54,128 nt of DNA from assembly GCA_030447645.1 (NCBI GenBank), contig JAUJOM010000018.1, positions 20,033-74,160 of the forward strand, in the 5' to 3' direction. Positions 22,622 to 32,005 of this stretch are shown one piece after another (the first letter of the stretch is position 1; each line of letters opens with the position of its first letter). The position numbers were made by a program, and so were the translations under genes. The notes below the pieces were generated by a model. The model saw only the letters and a list, made by a program, of their open reading frames with translations, was not told the origin of the DNA and ran no database searches. This DNA comes from Longimicrobiaceae bacterium. Lineage in GTDB: Bacteria; Gemmatimonadota; Gemmatimonadetes; Longimicrobiales; Longimicrobiaceae.

Positions 22622-23377
22622 CTAGTAGATGAATACCGGAGTGTCTTTGCTCACTGCGTCGATGATCGCCCCCAGATCCTTTGCCTCCGCCATGAACGAC
22701 GCGGGTTTGGCAGCCGGTATCGCGTCGCCTTCGCCCGCCAGTGGTCCCCGCCGCGGGACGCTGTAAATCTCCGTACCGTCATTCAACTCGATGACGTAGA
22801 TGCCCAGACCCTCCTTGATCTTGCGATCGGACTCGGGAGGAACGAGCTGGCCACGGCTCACGTACACCCATTCTGGGACGGTGTAGGTGGGACTGTAAAG
22901 CTTTCTTGCGAGCCGGCGCTCACCAACCGGGCGAACCAGCCGCCAGGTGCGCCCGTCATCCGCCCGAATCACACTGTCTGGACCGATCCGCAGCCGCGCC
23001 TGCCGCATGGGCACTCTGCCGTGCATCAGGTAGAGCGTGGAATCTTTAAGGCTGATGGCGAGGTGGACTCCCTTCTGCCGCATCGCCTTGATGCGGAGAT
23101 CTCGCTGCAGCAGCGCGATCGCCAGCTCGGATCGCTTCGACTCCGACCGCAGGATCCGATCGCGAGTGGCGCGCTCGGCGGCTGTCATGCGCTGGTTCAA
23201 GAGCGCCACTTCGTGCTGGTACTCCGGTACTCGGCGCGCGATCACCGCGGCGGCCCCGAGCAGTCCGCCCGTCAGCAGCAACATCGCCCAGAAGAACACC
23301 GGGTGCTCGTGCCAGATCCACCGGCGCTTTCCTTCCGCCGGCGGGGGTGCAAGATCCTGTGAGTGGTTGTCTGCCAT
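22622..23377 (-). CDS. YkuD-like paralogue lacking the catalytic Cys/His
   Basis: 251 residues with the same layout as the neighbouring L,D-transpeptidase: membrane helix (FFWAMLLLTGGLLGAAAVIA), charged helical spacer, then a domain that aligns by eye: HLAISLKDSTLYLMHG with HIVVSIAERQMWYLRG, PEWVYVSRGQ with PDWHYVKTAQ, and the shared C terminus TPVFIY/TPVYIY. The segment carrying H-x-x-E and S-x-G-C-x-R-M in the neighbour is replaced here by EIYSVPRRGPLAGEGDAIPA. It should therefore not be a transpeptidase. A partner, scaffold or inhibitor role is inference. The frame is intact, so it is not obvious decay. Confidence 0.75.
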   Translation of the reverse strand: MADNHSQDLAPPPAEGKRRWIWHEHPVFFWAMLLLTGGLLGAAAVIARRVPEYQHEVALLNQRMTAAERATRDRILRSESKRSELAIALLQRDLRIKAMRQKGVHLAISLKDSTLYLMHGRVPMRQARLRIGPDSVIRADDGRTWRLVRPVGERRLARKLYSPTYTVPEWVYVSRGQLVPPESDRKIKEGLGIYVIELNDGTEIYSVPRRGPLAGEGDAIPAAKPASFMAEAKDLGAIIDAVSKDTPVFIY

Positions 23378-23470
23378 ATACTTAGCTACACATCATATCA
23401 CGCAGTTGAGCAAGAGCCGTACCCCGTTTACCCCTGGCGTGGAGTAGCGGTCCGCATCAAGTTAGTCCGC

Positions 23471-23839
23471 ATGAGCAAAACATTTTGGGTGCTGGGGTGT
23501 GTGCTGGGTTTCACCGGAGTGGCCGCGGGTGCGTTCGGAGCACACGCGCTACGCGGCAAGCTTTCTCAGGACTTACTGGCGGTGTGGGAGATCGGGGTCC
23601 GCTTCCAGATGTATCACGCGCTCGCTCTGCTGGCGGTGGCAGGGGCCGTTGCGCAATGGGCGAATCGTGGAGCTGAAGCGGCGGGGTGGCTATTCGCCGG
23701 AGGGACGGTGGTTTTCTGCGGGAGTCTTTACCTGCTGGCGCTCTCCGGTGTGCGATGGCTCGGGGCGGTCACCCCGCTCGGCGGTCTCATGCTGCTCGCG
23801 GGTTGGGGCGCGCTTGCATGGGCCGGATGGCAACGGTAG
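23471..23839 (+). CDS. DUF423 small membrane protein
   Basis: 122 residues with four predicted membrane helices; the N terminus VLGCVLGFTGVAAGAFGAHAL and the motif RFQMYHALALL are hallmarks of DUF423 (YgdD-like) proteins, whose function is unknown. The ATG at 23471 gives the family-typical start. It is divergent from the transpeptidase pair. Confidence 0.9.
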   Translation: MSKTFWVLGCVLGFTGVAAGAFGAHALRGKLSQDLLAVWEIGVRFQMYHALALLAVAGAVAQWANRGAEAAGWLFAGGTVVFCGSLYLLALSGVRWLGAVTPLGGLMLLAGWGALAWAGWQR

Positions 23840-24021
23840 CTCTGTCTTCGTATGCGGACGGCCGGTGTACCCGGAAGCGGACGACACTGGACAAGTTGTT
23901 ACGGGGCAGGGAACGAAGTCCCTATGGCGCAAGATGTTGCAAGGTATCATCTTCGGGAATGAAGCTTGCTGTGGAGACGAGCCGGCAAGTGCTACACCCT
24001 CCCATGCAAATGGAGCTTCCC

Positions 24022-25014
24022 ATGCGTGCGATGCTGCCAGTTCTCGCACTGGTGCTTTCGGCATCGGCATGTGCCCTACCCTATTCATGGGGCACCTACA
24101 GCCCTGAAGGGCGCAATTACCAACCGTTGCGTGCCCGGATCGTGGCCCATGACAACCTGGCGGTGCGGCTGAATCGTCCCGCTTATGTTGCCGTTTTCGA
24201 GATCCTGCCCGGGCGCGGTGTGGGGCTGGTATACCCCACCGCCGGCCAGGCGGACGGCTTCATGAGCGGTGGTTTCATTCCCCTATGGAGACCCTCGAAC
24301 TTTTATCAAGCGTCGTATTTGCCGGATGCCTTCGGGTACACGGCTCAAGCGCCGCGCTATCTCCTGTTGATCGCCTCAGACGAGCCGCTGCGAGTCGAGT
24401 GGTTCGCACGGTCGCCCATGGCCCTGCGGTCGACGCTGGGATTTCAGCGTTTCGCATCCTGGAACCCGTACTCGCTGATGGACGACCTCGCGGAGGCGGT
24501 GCTGCCAGCCATGGTGGACGACAACAGCTGGACGTCGGATGTGTACGTGCAGTGGCCGGAGCCGCGGGCGCTTCGCGACTCACGAACGCGGCTGGTGGCG
24601 GTGCGGTGTGCAAACGGGCGAATCTTTTATGCTCCGCTTGAGTACCTTGCCGAGGGGTCCCAGGCGTGTCCCGTAGCCGTGACCCGGTCAGACACCACTG
24701 CCCGCGCGGATACGGCTGCGATTCGGAAGCTTCCGGAGCGGCCACGAATCCAGCCGCGCCGCGGGGACGCCGATGAGTCACGGGAGCGTGTCATCCGCGC
24801 CCGGTTGCAGGAGCGCCCGCAGGGGGAGCGCCCGGACCGCCCGGCGCGTGATGAGGATGCACCCAGGCGAGTGGGGCCCCGCCCGGAGGTGAGCAGACCC
24901 GAGCGTCCGGAGCGTTCAGAGCCACGCTCGGCGCCTCGTCCCGAGCGGGAAGTGCGCCCTGCAGGCGAAAGGCCGGAGCGGCCCGCTCCGGAACCGGAGC
25001 GCCCGCCCCAGTAG
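24022..25014 (+). CDS. DUF4384-like lipoprotein with Arg/Glu/Pro-rich tail
   Basis: About 330 residues. GGAG six nt upstream fixes the ATG at 24022. A signal with lipobox-like SASAC is followed by a domain with LAVRLNRPAYVAVFEILPGRGVGLVYP, resembling DUF4384 modules of cell-surface proteins. A single Cys pair (RCANG, QACPVAV) may form a disulfide. The last ~110 residues are a low-complexity tail of ERP/RPE repeats (e.g. RPERPERSEP), probably disordered and extended, perhaps reaching across the cell wall. Function unknown. The 23840-24021 gap upstream holds no clear gene. Confidence 0.72.
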   Translation: MRAMLPVLALVLSASACALPYSWGTYSPEGRNYQPLRARIVAHDNLAVRLNRPAYVAVFEILPGRGVGLVYPTAGQADGFMSGGFIPLWRPSNFYQASYLPDAFGYTAQAPRYLLLIASDEPLRVEWFARSPMALRSTLGFQRFASWNPYSLMDDLAEAVLPAMVDDNSWTSDVYVQWPEPRALRDSRTRLVAVRCANGRIFYAPLEYLAEGSQACPVAVTRSDTTARADTAAIRKLPERPRIQPRRGDADESRERVIRARLQERPQGERPDRPARDEDAPRRVGPRPEVSRPERPERSEPRSAPRPEREVRPAGERPERPAPEPERPPQ

Positions 25015-25017
25015 GCG

Positions 25018-25834
25018 ATGCTGACGGTCCTGCGGCAGGAAGTAGTGGCGTGCAGGCAGTGTGATCGCCTGGTGCAGTGGCGGGAGCAGGTAGGACGGGA
25101 AAAACGGCGAGCATTTCGCGATTGGGAGTACTGGGCGCGCCCGATCCCCGGCTTTGGGGATCCCGCGGCGCGCCTTTTGATCCTGGGGTTGGCTCCGGCT
25201 GCTCATGGCGGCAACCGTACCGGCCGGGTCTTCACCGGTGATCGTTCCGGTGATTGGCTCTTCGCCGCACTCTTCCGCGCCGGGTTCGCCAATCAACCCA
25301 CCTCAATTAGCTAAGGTGACGGGCTCGTCCATTCGCAGAAGGAGGTGCTCATGGCGGCCGTGGGTCGTCACCGGTGCTCGTTCCGGTGATTGGCTCTTCG
25401 CCGCACTCGTCCGCGCCGGGTTCGCCAATCAACCCACCTCAATTCGCTCAGGTGACGGGCTGGTCCTTTCGGAGGTGTACGTTACCGCCGCCGTGAAGTG
25501 TGCCCCGCCGGATAACAAGCCGCTCCCAACCGAGCGGGCGACCTGCCAGCCCTTTCTCCTCCGTGAGCTGGAAAACCTGCCGGCGCTGCGCGCGATCCTG
25601 TGCCTGGGGGCGTTCGCATGGGATGCCGCCCTGCGGGCGCTTCCCGCTGGGGGTCATGCTGTGCCCAGGCCGCTCCCCAGGTTCGGGCATGCGGCCGATG
25701 TCCTGCTCCCGGGCGGGCTCACGCTGATCGGCTCGTATCATCCAAGCCAGCAAAACACCTTCACCGGCCGGCTGACCGAAGCCATGCTGGACGATGTACT
25801 GGCTTCCGCCTGGCGCGCGATAGGCGCTGCTTAG
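25018..25834 (+). CDS. Family 5 uracil-DNA glycosylase, interrupted by an internal tandem duplication
   Basis: Removes uracil (and possibly other deaminated bases) from DNA. Fe-S cysteines appear as CRQCDRL and in [16 protein letters not shown]. Motif 1 is [20 protein letters not shown] (family 5/UdgB style, no catalytic Asp/Asn) and motif 2 [15 protein letters not shown]. The frame reaches [12 protein letters not shown] and hits TAA at about 25312; a second diverged copy of the same segment then reads [24 protein letters not shown] and continues to the true end. Removing one copy (136 bp offset, shifting the frame by one) gives an intact protein of about 226 residues. See the repeat entry. 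The stop overlaps that of the convergent DUF429 gene. Confidence 0.85.
25200..25470. repeat. Imperfect tandem duplication inside the uracil-DNA glycosylase gene
   Basis: Copy 1 runs from TGCTCATGGCGG (25200) to GTGACGGGCTCGTCC (~25330); copy 2 from 25346 to ~25466. The core TTCCGGTGATTGGCTCTTCG... to ...CAACCCACCTCAATT is offset by 136 bp and differs at only a few positions (e.g. CTCTTCC against CTCGTCC, AATTAGCTAAG against AATTCGCTCAG). Copy 2 lacks about 10 bp near its start. Confidence 0.9.
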
Positions 25835-26640
25835 CTGATCGCGGCTGGCGGGCGGTAGATCCACCCTTCCAGGTTGATCGCGGCAGCTGGGTAAGAGCCG
25901 ACTCGAAAAGGCTGGTCCAGGTCGTTCCGCGCGAGCCACGCGCTGAGGCAGGCGATTACGGCATCCCAGGCGTCTTCCAAAACCACCGCCGACGCTTCCA
26001 TGGAAGCGTCGGCGAAGCTCAGCCAGGTGTGCAGCGCCGCCACGCGTGCACGCTGCTCCCCAGGTCGTCCAGGAGTGCGGCGGCAGCGCACACCCAGGTC
26101 CCGCACGGTGGCGGCAGGGTAAACCTCGATCAGCGTCGTGGGTGCCTCGGCGGAGGGAAGCTGCGGACACACGGCGGCGTCGGTGAGTTCACGTAGCTCA
26201 TGCAGCCAGCGTATTCCCTCGATGGTTTGTCGGTAAAGCCGCAGGTTCAGCGGGTCCATGGCCCCGCCCGTGTCGGTGAGGCGAGGCGTGCGGAGTGGCT
26301 CCGGCACTGCTTCACGAACCTCGTCGGGGGGGCGATCCGCCGTCCAGGCGGCGAGGGTCGGCCAGGTTACGCCGTCTCCGCACAGGTGCTCGGCCGCCGC
26401 GCCCGGGAGGCCGAAGGGGAAGTCCATGCCCCACAGGATGCTTTCGTCCCGGGATGCACCTACCCCGGTGCGCCACCCATTCGCGACGTAGCTGCGCAGG
26501 TCCGCACGAAACGCGTGTGGACGGAGGGCGACGATGCGGAGCTTGCCGGCTTCCTCACGCGCGAGGGCGGACCAAAGGGTGGAGAGCGGTTCCCTGGCCC
26601 CGCTGAAGTCGACCCCCCCGAAGTACTGGAATGCGCGCAC
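25831..26640 (-). CDS. DUF429 (RNase H-like fold) protein
   Basis: 269 residues. FGGVDFSGA at the N terminus and ESILWGMDFPFGLP are the acidic strands expected of the DUF429 RNase H-like fold; TLIEVYPAATVRDLG and LEDAWDAVIACLSAWLA complete the usual pattern. The family is a predicted nuclease without established function. The GTG start at 26640 is 1 bp after the aminopeptidase stop, so it is co-transcribed with it. Confidence 0.75.
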   Translation of the reverse strand: MRAFQYFGGVDFSGAREPLSTLWSALAREEAGKLRIVALRPHAFRADLRSYVANGWRTGVGASRDESILWGMDFPFGLPGAAAEHLCGDGVTWPTLAAWTADRPPDEVREAVPEPLRTPRLTDTGGAMDPLNLRLYRQTIEGIRWLHELRELTDAAVCPQLPSAEAPTTLIEVYPAATVRDLGVRCRRTPGRPGEQRARVAALHTWLSFADASMEASAVVLEDAWDAVIACLSAWLARNDLDQPFRVGSYPAAAINLEGWIYRPPAAIS

Positions 26641-26641
26641 C

Positions 26642-28201
26642 TCAGCGTGTTCCTGACATTTGGTACCACTCCACCACTTCGGGGCGGCGCTCCCGGTTCC
26701 CCAGACCTGTTTGCGCCATCAGGGCCTCGATCTCCCCAATCTCGCGGGGCGCACCCGCCGAGATCCGCTCCACTCCGCTGGCAGTGATGAAGTAGTCATC
26801 CTCGATTCGCACACCGATGTTCCGGTATCGCTCCAGCACCGGCCGGAGCCGCCCGATCAGGGCCCGGATTTCGGGCGTGTCCGCCAGGTAGTCCAGCGCG
26901 TCCGCGCGTATGTAGATCCCTGGCTCGATGGTCAAGGCGCTCCCCACCACGAAGGGGGAGGTGTTCGGGTCGTGCACGTCGAGCCCGATGCCGTGTCCGA
27001 GCCCGTGCATGTAGAAGAGCCGGAGCTGCGGACAGCGCCCCAGTGCACCTCCTCCGCCACAGGCGTAGGTGGCGTCCGGGGATTCGATCAGCCCGAGCCG
27101 AGCCAGCCCGGTGGCGAGTACCCGGCTCGCGGTGGCGTTCAGTTGCTCCATGGTCGCACCCGGACGGGCGAGTGCTTCCGCCGCCTTTTGAGCGTCCAGG
27201 ACGATCCCGTAGATGGCACGCTGCTCCGGTGAAAACACTCCGTTCACCGGCACCGACCGCGTCACGTCCGCGGCGTACCCACGGTAGGAGGCGCCGATGT
27301 CCATCACCACCATCTCCCCGGCCTGCATGAACCGGTCGTTCGCGTTGTAGTGCAGGGTAGTGGAGTTCGGTCCGGAGCCCGTGATAGTGGCAAAGGATGG
27401 GCGCTCCGCACCATGCCGCCGAAACACGTATTCGATAAGCGCCTGGATTTCGAACTCGTTCATGCCGGGTTCCATGCTCCGCATCGCTTCACCGTGGGCG
27501 ACGTTGGTGATGTAAACGGCACGGCGAATCAGGTCCCTTTCAGCCGCGGACTTGGTTCCGCGCAGCCGATTGAGCGTTTCATCCGCCGGAACCGAGCGGA
27601 CGCCGTGTTGCGTCGCCAGGCGCATCAGCATCCGCTGGTCGCGCATCGAGTCCGCGGTTTCTACCTCATCCCCGGAGCCGGGAAACATGGTGTACAGGGT
27701 ACGATGCTGCCGAAGAAGTGAATCCACCGCAAAGAACAAACGGTCCGTGGTGCGCGTGGGGATGGCGGTGAGCTGCCGGGCGCGCTCCGCCCCCAAACGC
27801 GGGCCCTCCCAAACTTCCTGAGCCGGATTGCGCTGCAGGACGAAGAGCTGCTCCTCCACGCGCCCACCCGTCTTGGTGATGACCAGCGCGGCTCCGGGCT
27901 CGGTGATGCCGGTCAGATAGCGAAAGGGCGAGTTCTGAAAGAACTGCAGGTAGTCGGCACTTGGGGCCTGAGAGCCCAGGGCAACCAGCACCCCGTCTCC
28001 CATGGCAGAAGCCAGTGCCCGACGGCGCTGTGCGTACTCCGCCGCGGCGATAGGAACGGGAGCGGGAAGCGCCGGCACCGTCCAACCTGTGGGCTGTGCA
28101 CGCGGAGAGGCGGCGGGGCGGGCAGCAGTACCGGGGCCGCATCCGGGGAGGGCGACGAGCAGCAGGCAGAGCAGGGCGCGAGTCGAGCAGGGCATCGGCA
28201 T
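26642..28201 (-). CDS. Exported lipoprotein aminopeptidase P (M24B)
   Basis: 519 residues: signal peptide with lipobox-like ALPGC, an aminopeptidase P N-terminal domain (~55-190), then the pita-bread catalytic domain. Metal ligands are visible in VVMDIGASYRGYAADVTRS (two Asp), MHGLGHGIGLDVHD (His), IEPGIYI (Glu) and VRIEDDY (Glu). It would cleave N-terminal residues before proline outside the cytoplasm. Canonical PepP is cytoplasmic; the lipoprotein signal is the odd point. An internal ATG at 28195 would shorten the signal by two residues. Confidence 0.9.
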   Translation of the reverse strand: MPMPCSTRALLCLLLVALPGCGPGTAARPAASPRAQPTGWTVPALPAPVPIAAAEYAQRRRALASAMGDGVLVALGSQAPSADYLQFFQNSPFRYLTGITEPGAALVITKTGGRVEEQLFVLQRNPAQEVWEGPRLGAERARQLTAIPTRTTDRLFFAVDSLLRQHRTLYTMFPGSGDEVETADSMRDQRMLMRLATQHGVRSVPADETLNRLRGTKSAAERDLIRRAVYITNVAHGEAMRSMEPGMNEFEIQALIEYVFRRHGAERPSFATITGSGPNSTTLHYNANDRFMQAGEMVVMDIGASYRGYAADVTRSVPVNGVFSPEQRAIYGIVLDAQKAAEALARPGATMEQLNATASRVLATGLARLGLIESPDATYACGGGGALGRCPQLRLFYMHGLGHGIGLDVHDPNTSPFVVGSALTIEPGIYIRADALDYLADTPEIRALIGRLRPVLERYRNIGVRIEDDYFITASGVERISAGAPREIGEIEALMAQTGLGNRERRPEVVEWYQMSGTR

Positions 28202-28217
28202 CTCCGGGTTTTTTGCA

Positions 28218-30305
28218 CTATCCTAACGTACTACCCAACTCTTCGGCCAGCGATTCGGGTGTATTCACGGGCTGTCTGCAGGCGAAGCGCTCGCATACGT
28301 AGGCGGTGGCACGTCGTTCCATCTGCGGTCGCTCCGCGAGCAGCGGGATCAGCGTAATACTCTCCGGGTCTGCTTCCGGTGCACCCAGTGCCACCACTGT
28401 ATTCGGCAGGAAGCGCCGGTGCAGGACGTCCAGCAGCGCATGAGTGTCCGACGCACCGGGCTCCCCGATGATCGCGACCTCCTGTGGGGTGGCGAGATAA
28501 AAGTCGAGGGCACCGAGGAGGTGTCCAAAGGCGGTGGGAGCACGGCGGAGGAGGTCCGCCATGCTGGTCAGGACGCGCTCCGCCATACGGGCATACGGTG
28601 GCTCGCCGGTGAGCGCCGCGAGCCGGAGCAGCATGCCGGTAGCGACCGAGTTTCCGGAGGGTGTGGCGTTGTCGAACAGGTCGCGCGGGCGGACAACCAG
28701 CGCCTCCGCATCAGCGGCGGTGTCGTAGAATACGCCACCCTCGTCGTCCCAGAATCGCTCCAGCAGGGTGTCGGTAAGCTTCTTTGCCTCCCGTACCCAC
28801 CGGGTGTCCCAGGTGGTTTCGTACAGGACGAGCAGTGCGTCCGCCAACAGCGCATGGTCCTCCAGAAACGCGTCGATCTTGGCGCGCCCATCCTTGTAGG
28901 TGCGGAGCAATCGGCCATCTCGCCGAAGCTCGCGGAGCAGGAACTCCGCATTGGCCACGGCGATGTCCCGGTACTCCTCCCGCCCGAGCACGCGTGCTGC
29001 TTCCGCAAAGGAATGGAGCATCATCGCGTTCCACGCAGTCAGCACCTTTTCGTCCCGTCCGGGCCAGGCACGCTGCGCGCGGTGCGTGTAGAGCCGTTCA
29101 CGCCCGCGCTGGATCACCTGGCGTAGCTTATCCGGCGCGACGCCCGCACCCGCCGCCACCTCCTCCAGCGTACGATCCACATGCAGGATGCTGATCGGCT
29201 GCGGTGGCGGGTGGTGGTGGTCCCCTCCCAGTTGCCCGCTTCGGTGACGTCGTAGTAGCGGCGGAAAAGCGGTCCGTCTTCCGGGCCGAGCACCTGATCT
29301 ATTTCGTTGGGGGTCCACACACAAAGAACTTCCCCTCCACGCCCTCGCTATCCGCGTCCTGCGTGGAGTAAAATCCGCCCTCCGGCGAGCGCATCTCCCG
29401 CAGCACGTAGTCGAGAGTTTCCTCCACGACGCTGGCGTAGAACCGGTCACCCGTGGCCTGAAAGGCGTGCAGGTAGACGCGCGAAAGCAGCGCGTTGTCG
29501 TACAGCATCTTTTCGAAGTGGGGCGCCAGCCACCTGGCGTCCACCGAGTAGCGGTGAAAGCCGCCACCCAGATGGTCGTACATGCCACCACCAGCCATCT
29601 TGCGCAGGGTGTGCTCGGTTATGCGCAACGCCTCGGGGCTCCCGGCACGCTTCCAGTGCCGCAGCAGGAACTCCAGGTTCATCGGCTGGGGAACTTCGGC
29701 GCGTCGCCGAATCCGCCATGGCGCGCGTCGTGGTTTCGGGCCAGGCTGTGGAATGCGCGGTCCAGGATGCCGGCGTCCAGCTCACCCGGACGGGCGCGTA
29801 GCGCGCTGCTCTGGCGCAGGATGTCGTGCAGCTCCGCCGCACTGCGCTCTACTTCGCTCCGGCGATTCCGGTACGCGTCGGCGACACCGGCGAGCACCTG
29901 CCGGAATGAGGGCATGCCGTGGCGGGGCTCCGGGGGGTAGTACGTTCCTCCGTAGAACGGCACTCCACCGGGAGTCAGGAACACGGTCATCGGCCAGCCA
30001 CCATGGCCCGTCATCTGCTGCACGGCGTTCATGTAGATGGAGTCCAGGTCTGGGCGCTCTTCCCGGTCCACTTTGACGTTGACGAAGTGCTGGTTCATCG
30101 CTTCGGCGGTGGCGGGATCTTCAAAGGACTCGTGCTCCATCACGTGGCACCAGTGGCAGGCGGAGTAGCCGATCGAGAGCAGGATCGGTTTGTCCCCCGC
30201 GCGGGCGCGCTCCAGCGCTTCAGGGCCCCACGGGTACCAGTCCACGGGATTGTTCTGATGCTGCAGGAGATACGGGCTGGTCTCGTCGGCGAGTCGGTTC
30301 GGCAT
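28218..30305 (-). CDS. yyaL: YyaL-type thioredoxin-domain protein (DUF255), three frameshifts
   Basis: Starts at 30305 with [20 protein letters not shown], then [14 protein letters not shown] (thioredoxin-like CxxC) and [15 protein letters not shown], all diagnostic, followed by an (alpha/alpha)6 barrel-like region: [32 protein letters not shown]. About 695 residues when repaired. Shifts: ~29688-29691 (lost C in FPQPMN), ~29318 (TG repeat, [13 protein letters not shown]) and ~29222 (lost G after NWEG). Between NWEG and [10 protein letters not shown] lies an unusual His/Pro-rich insert, DHHHPPPQP. Function is unresolved; relatives include human SPATA20. The gene lies between aminopeptidase P and the divergent kinase-RapZ gene. 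Confidence 0.88.
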
Positions 30306-30441
30306 GGTCGCTGGGTGCGCGGGTATGGGGTTACCCACGGCAAGCGGTGTACCGATACAGTGTCTACCCGCGGCACCCGTCTTGCTCCCCGAACTTGTCC
30401 GCTCCCATTTTGGATCTTTTCCCCTGAACCAGGTCATCACG

Positions 30442-32002
30442 GTGGAAGTTCAGCCGATACTTGAAGCTTTGTTCGAGCAGCACTTTGGGAAGCTGCCCGC
30501 TACCGTACTGCCCATCGGGGGCGACGGCTCCGCCCGGGCCATGTACCGCCTGGTGGGCGAGGAATACGAGACTGCGGTGGGCGTGGTCGGGCCGGACCAC
30601 GAGGAGAACCGCACGTTTTTGTCGTACTCGCGCGCCTTCCGCTCAGCCGGGCTGCCGGTGCCGGAGGTCTACGGCGTTGACGAGGCCGCCGGTGTTTACA
30701 TCCTGGAAGACCTGGGCGAAACCACGCTCTTTGACGCCTTGATGGCTGCGCGGGAAGAGGAGGGCGACGGCTTCCCCGAATCCATGATGGCCACCTACAG
30801 GCGGGTGCTGGAGGTGCTCCCGCGCTTTCAGGTAGAGGGCGGAAAAGTGGTGGACTACTCCGGTGGCGTACCCGCGCGCGGCCTTCGACAAGCAGTCGAT
30901 CCTGTGGGACCTCAACTACTTCAAGTACCACTTCCTGAAGCTGGCACAGATCCCGTTCAGCGAAGCGCGGCTGGAGACCGACTTCGTCAACCTCACCGCG
31001 TTTTTGCTCCGGGCGGATTGTCGCCACTTCCTGTATCGCGACTTCCAGTCCCGCAACATTATGCTGCGCGACGAGGAGCCCTGGTTCATCGATTACCAGG
31101 GTGGTCGCAGGGGCGCGCTGCAGTACGATGTGGCATCGCTGCTTTACGATGCGAAGGCTGAAATTCCGGAAGCAATTCGTGATGAGCTGCTGGAGCACTA
31201 TCTGGACAATCTGGAGCGGTACTTTCCCGGGGTGGACCGCGAGCTCTTCCGGATGCATTATCGGGGCTATGTGCTCGTGCGCATCCTGCAGGCGCTCGGT
31301 GCGTACGGCTACCGGGGATTCTTTGAGCGCAAGCAGCACTTCCTCCAGAGTGTTCCACCCGCGATTCAAAACATCGAGCGGCTACTCGAGACCGGACTGC
31401 TCTCCATCCGTCTGCCGGAGCTGGAAGCAGTACTGGGGCGGATGGTGCGATCCAGGGAACTGCGCAAGGCGCACCCCAAGACACGCCCTGGCCTTACGGT
31501 CCGCATCGGGAGCTTCGCCTACGGTGGCGGAGTGCCGGACGACCCCGGGGGACATGGCGGCGGCTTCGTCTTCGATACGCGGGCGATTCACAACCCGGGC
31601 CGCTACACCGAGTACACGGATCTGTGCGGCCTCGATCCCGAGGTGGTCGAGTTTCTGGAGGACATCGACGAGGTAGCCGAGTTCTGGACACACGTCGAGG
31701 CGCTGGTGGATCACCAGGTGGATGCGTACCTGCGGCGTGGCTTTACCAGCCTGAACGTGCAGTTCGGCTGTACCGGTGGGCAGCACCGCTCTGTTTACTT
31801 CTCGGAGCGGCTCGCCCGCCACCTGCGGGAGCGGTACCCAAACGGCGTCAATGTGGAGCTTGCGCATCGAGAACAAAAGAAGTGGGCGCGCGGGCCGGCA
31901 CCGCAGCAAGTGGATGCGCCGCCGCAGATCGACGCGATGGCGGCGAGCCAGCCCAGGGGCGTGGTGGAGCCAGCCGGCGCCGGCTCATCAGCTGCTGTCT
32001 AG
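30442..32002 (+). CDS. AmgK-like sugar kinase fused to a RapZ C-terminal domain, one frameshift
   Basis: About 520 residues. The first ~330 form an aminoglycoside-phosphotransferase-fold kinase: [15 protein letters not shown] (nucleotide loop), [15 protein letters not shown], catalytic [13 protein letters not shown] and [20 protein letters not shown] (metal Asp), closest in type to AmgK, the anomeric MurNAc/GlcNAc kinase. The last ~190 are a RapZ C-terminal domain: [46 protein letters not shown]. In E. coli this domain senses glucosamine-6-phosphate and acts on GlmZ RNA. The frame breaks at ~30862 (one extra or two lost G). The GTG at 30442 is my start. The MurU-like gene follows 3 bp later, supporting a recycling role. 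Confidence 0.85.
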
Positions 32003-32005
32003 CCG

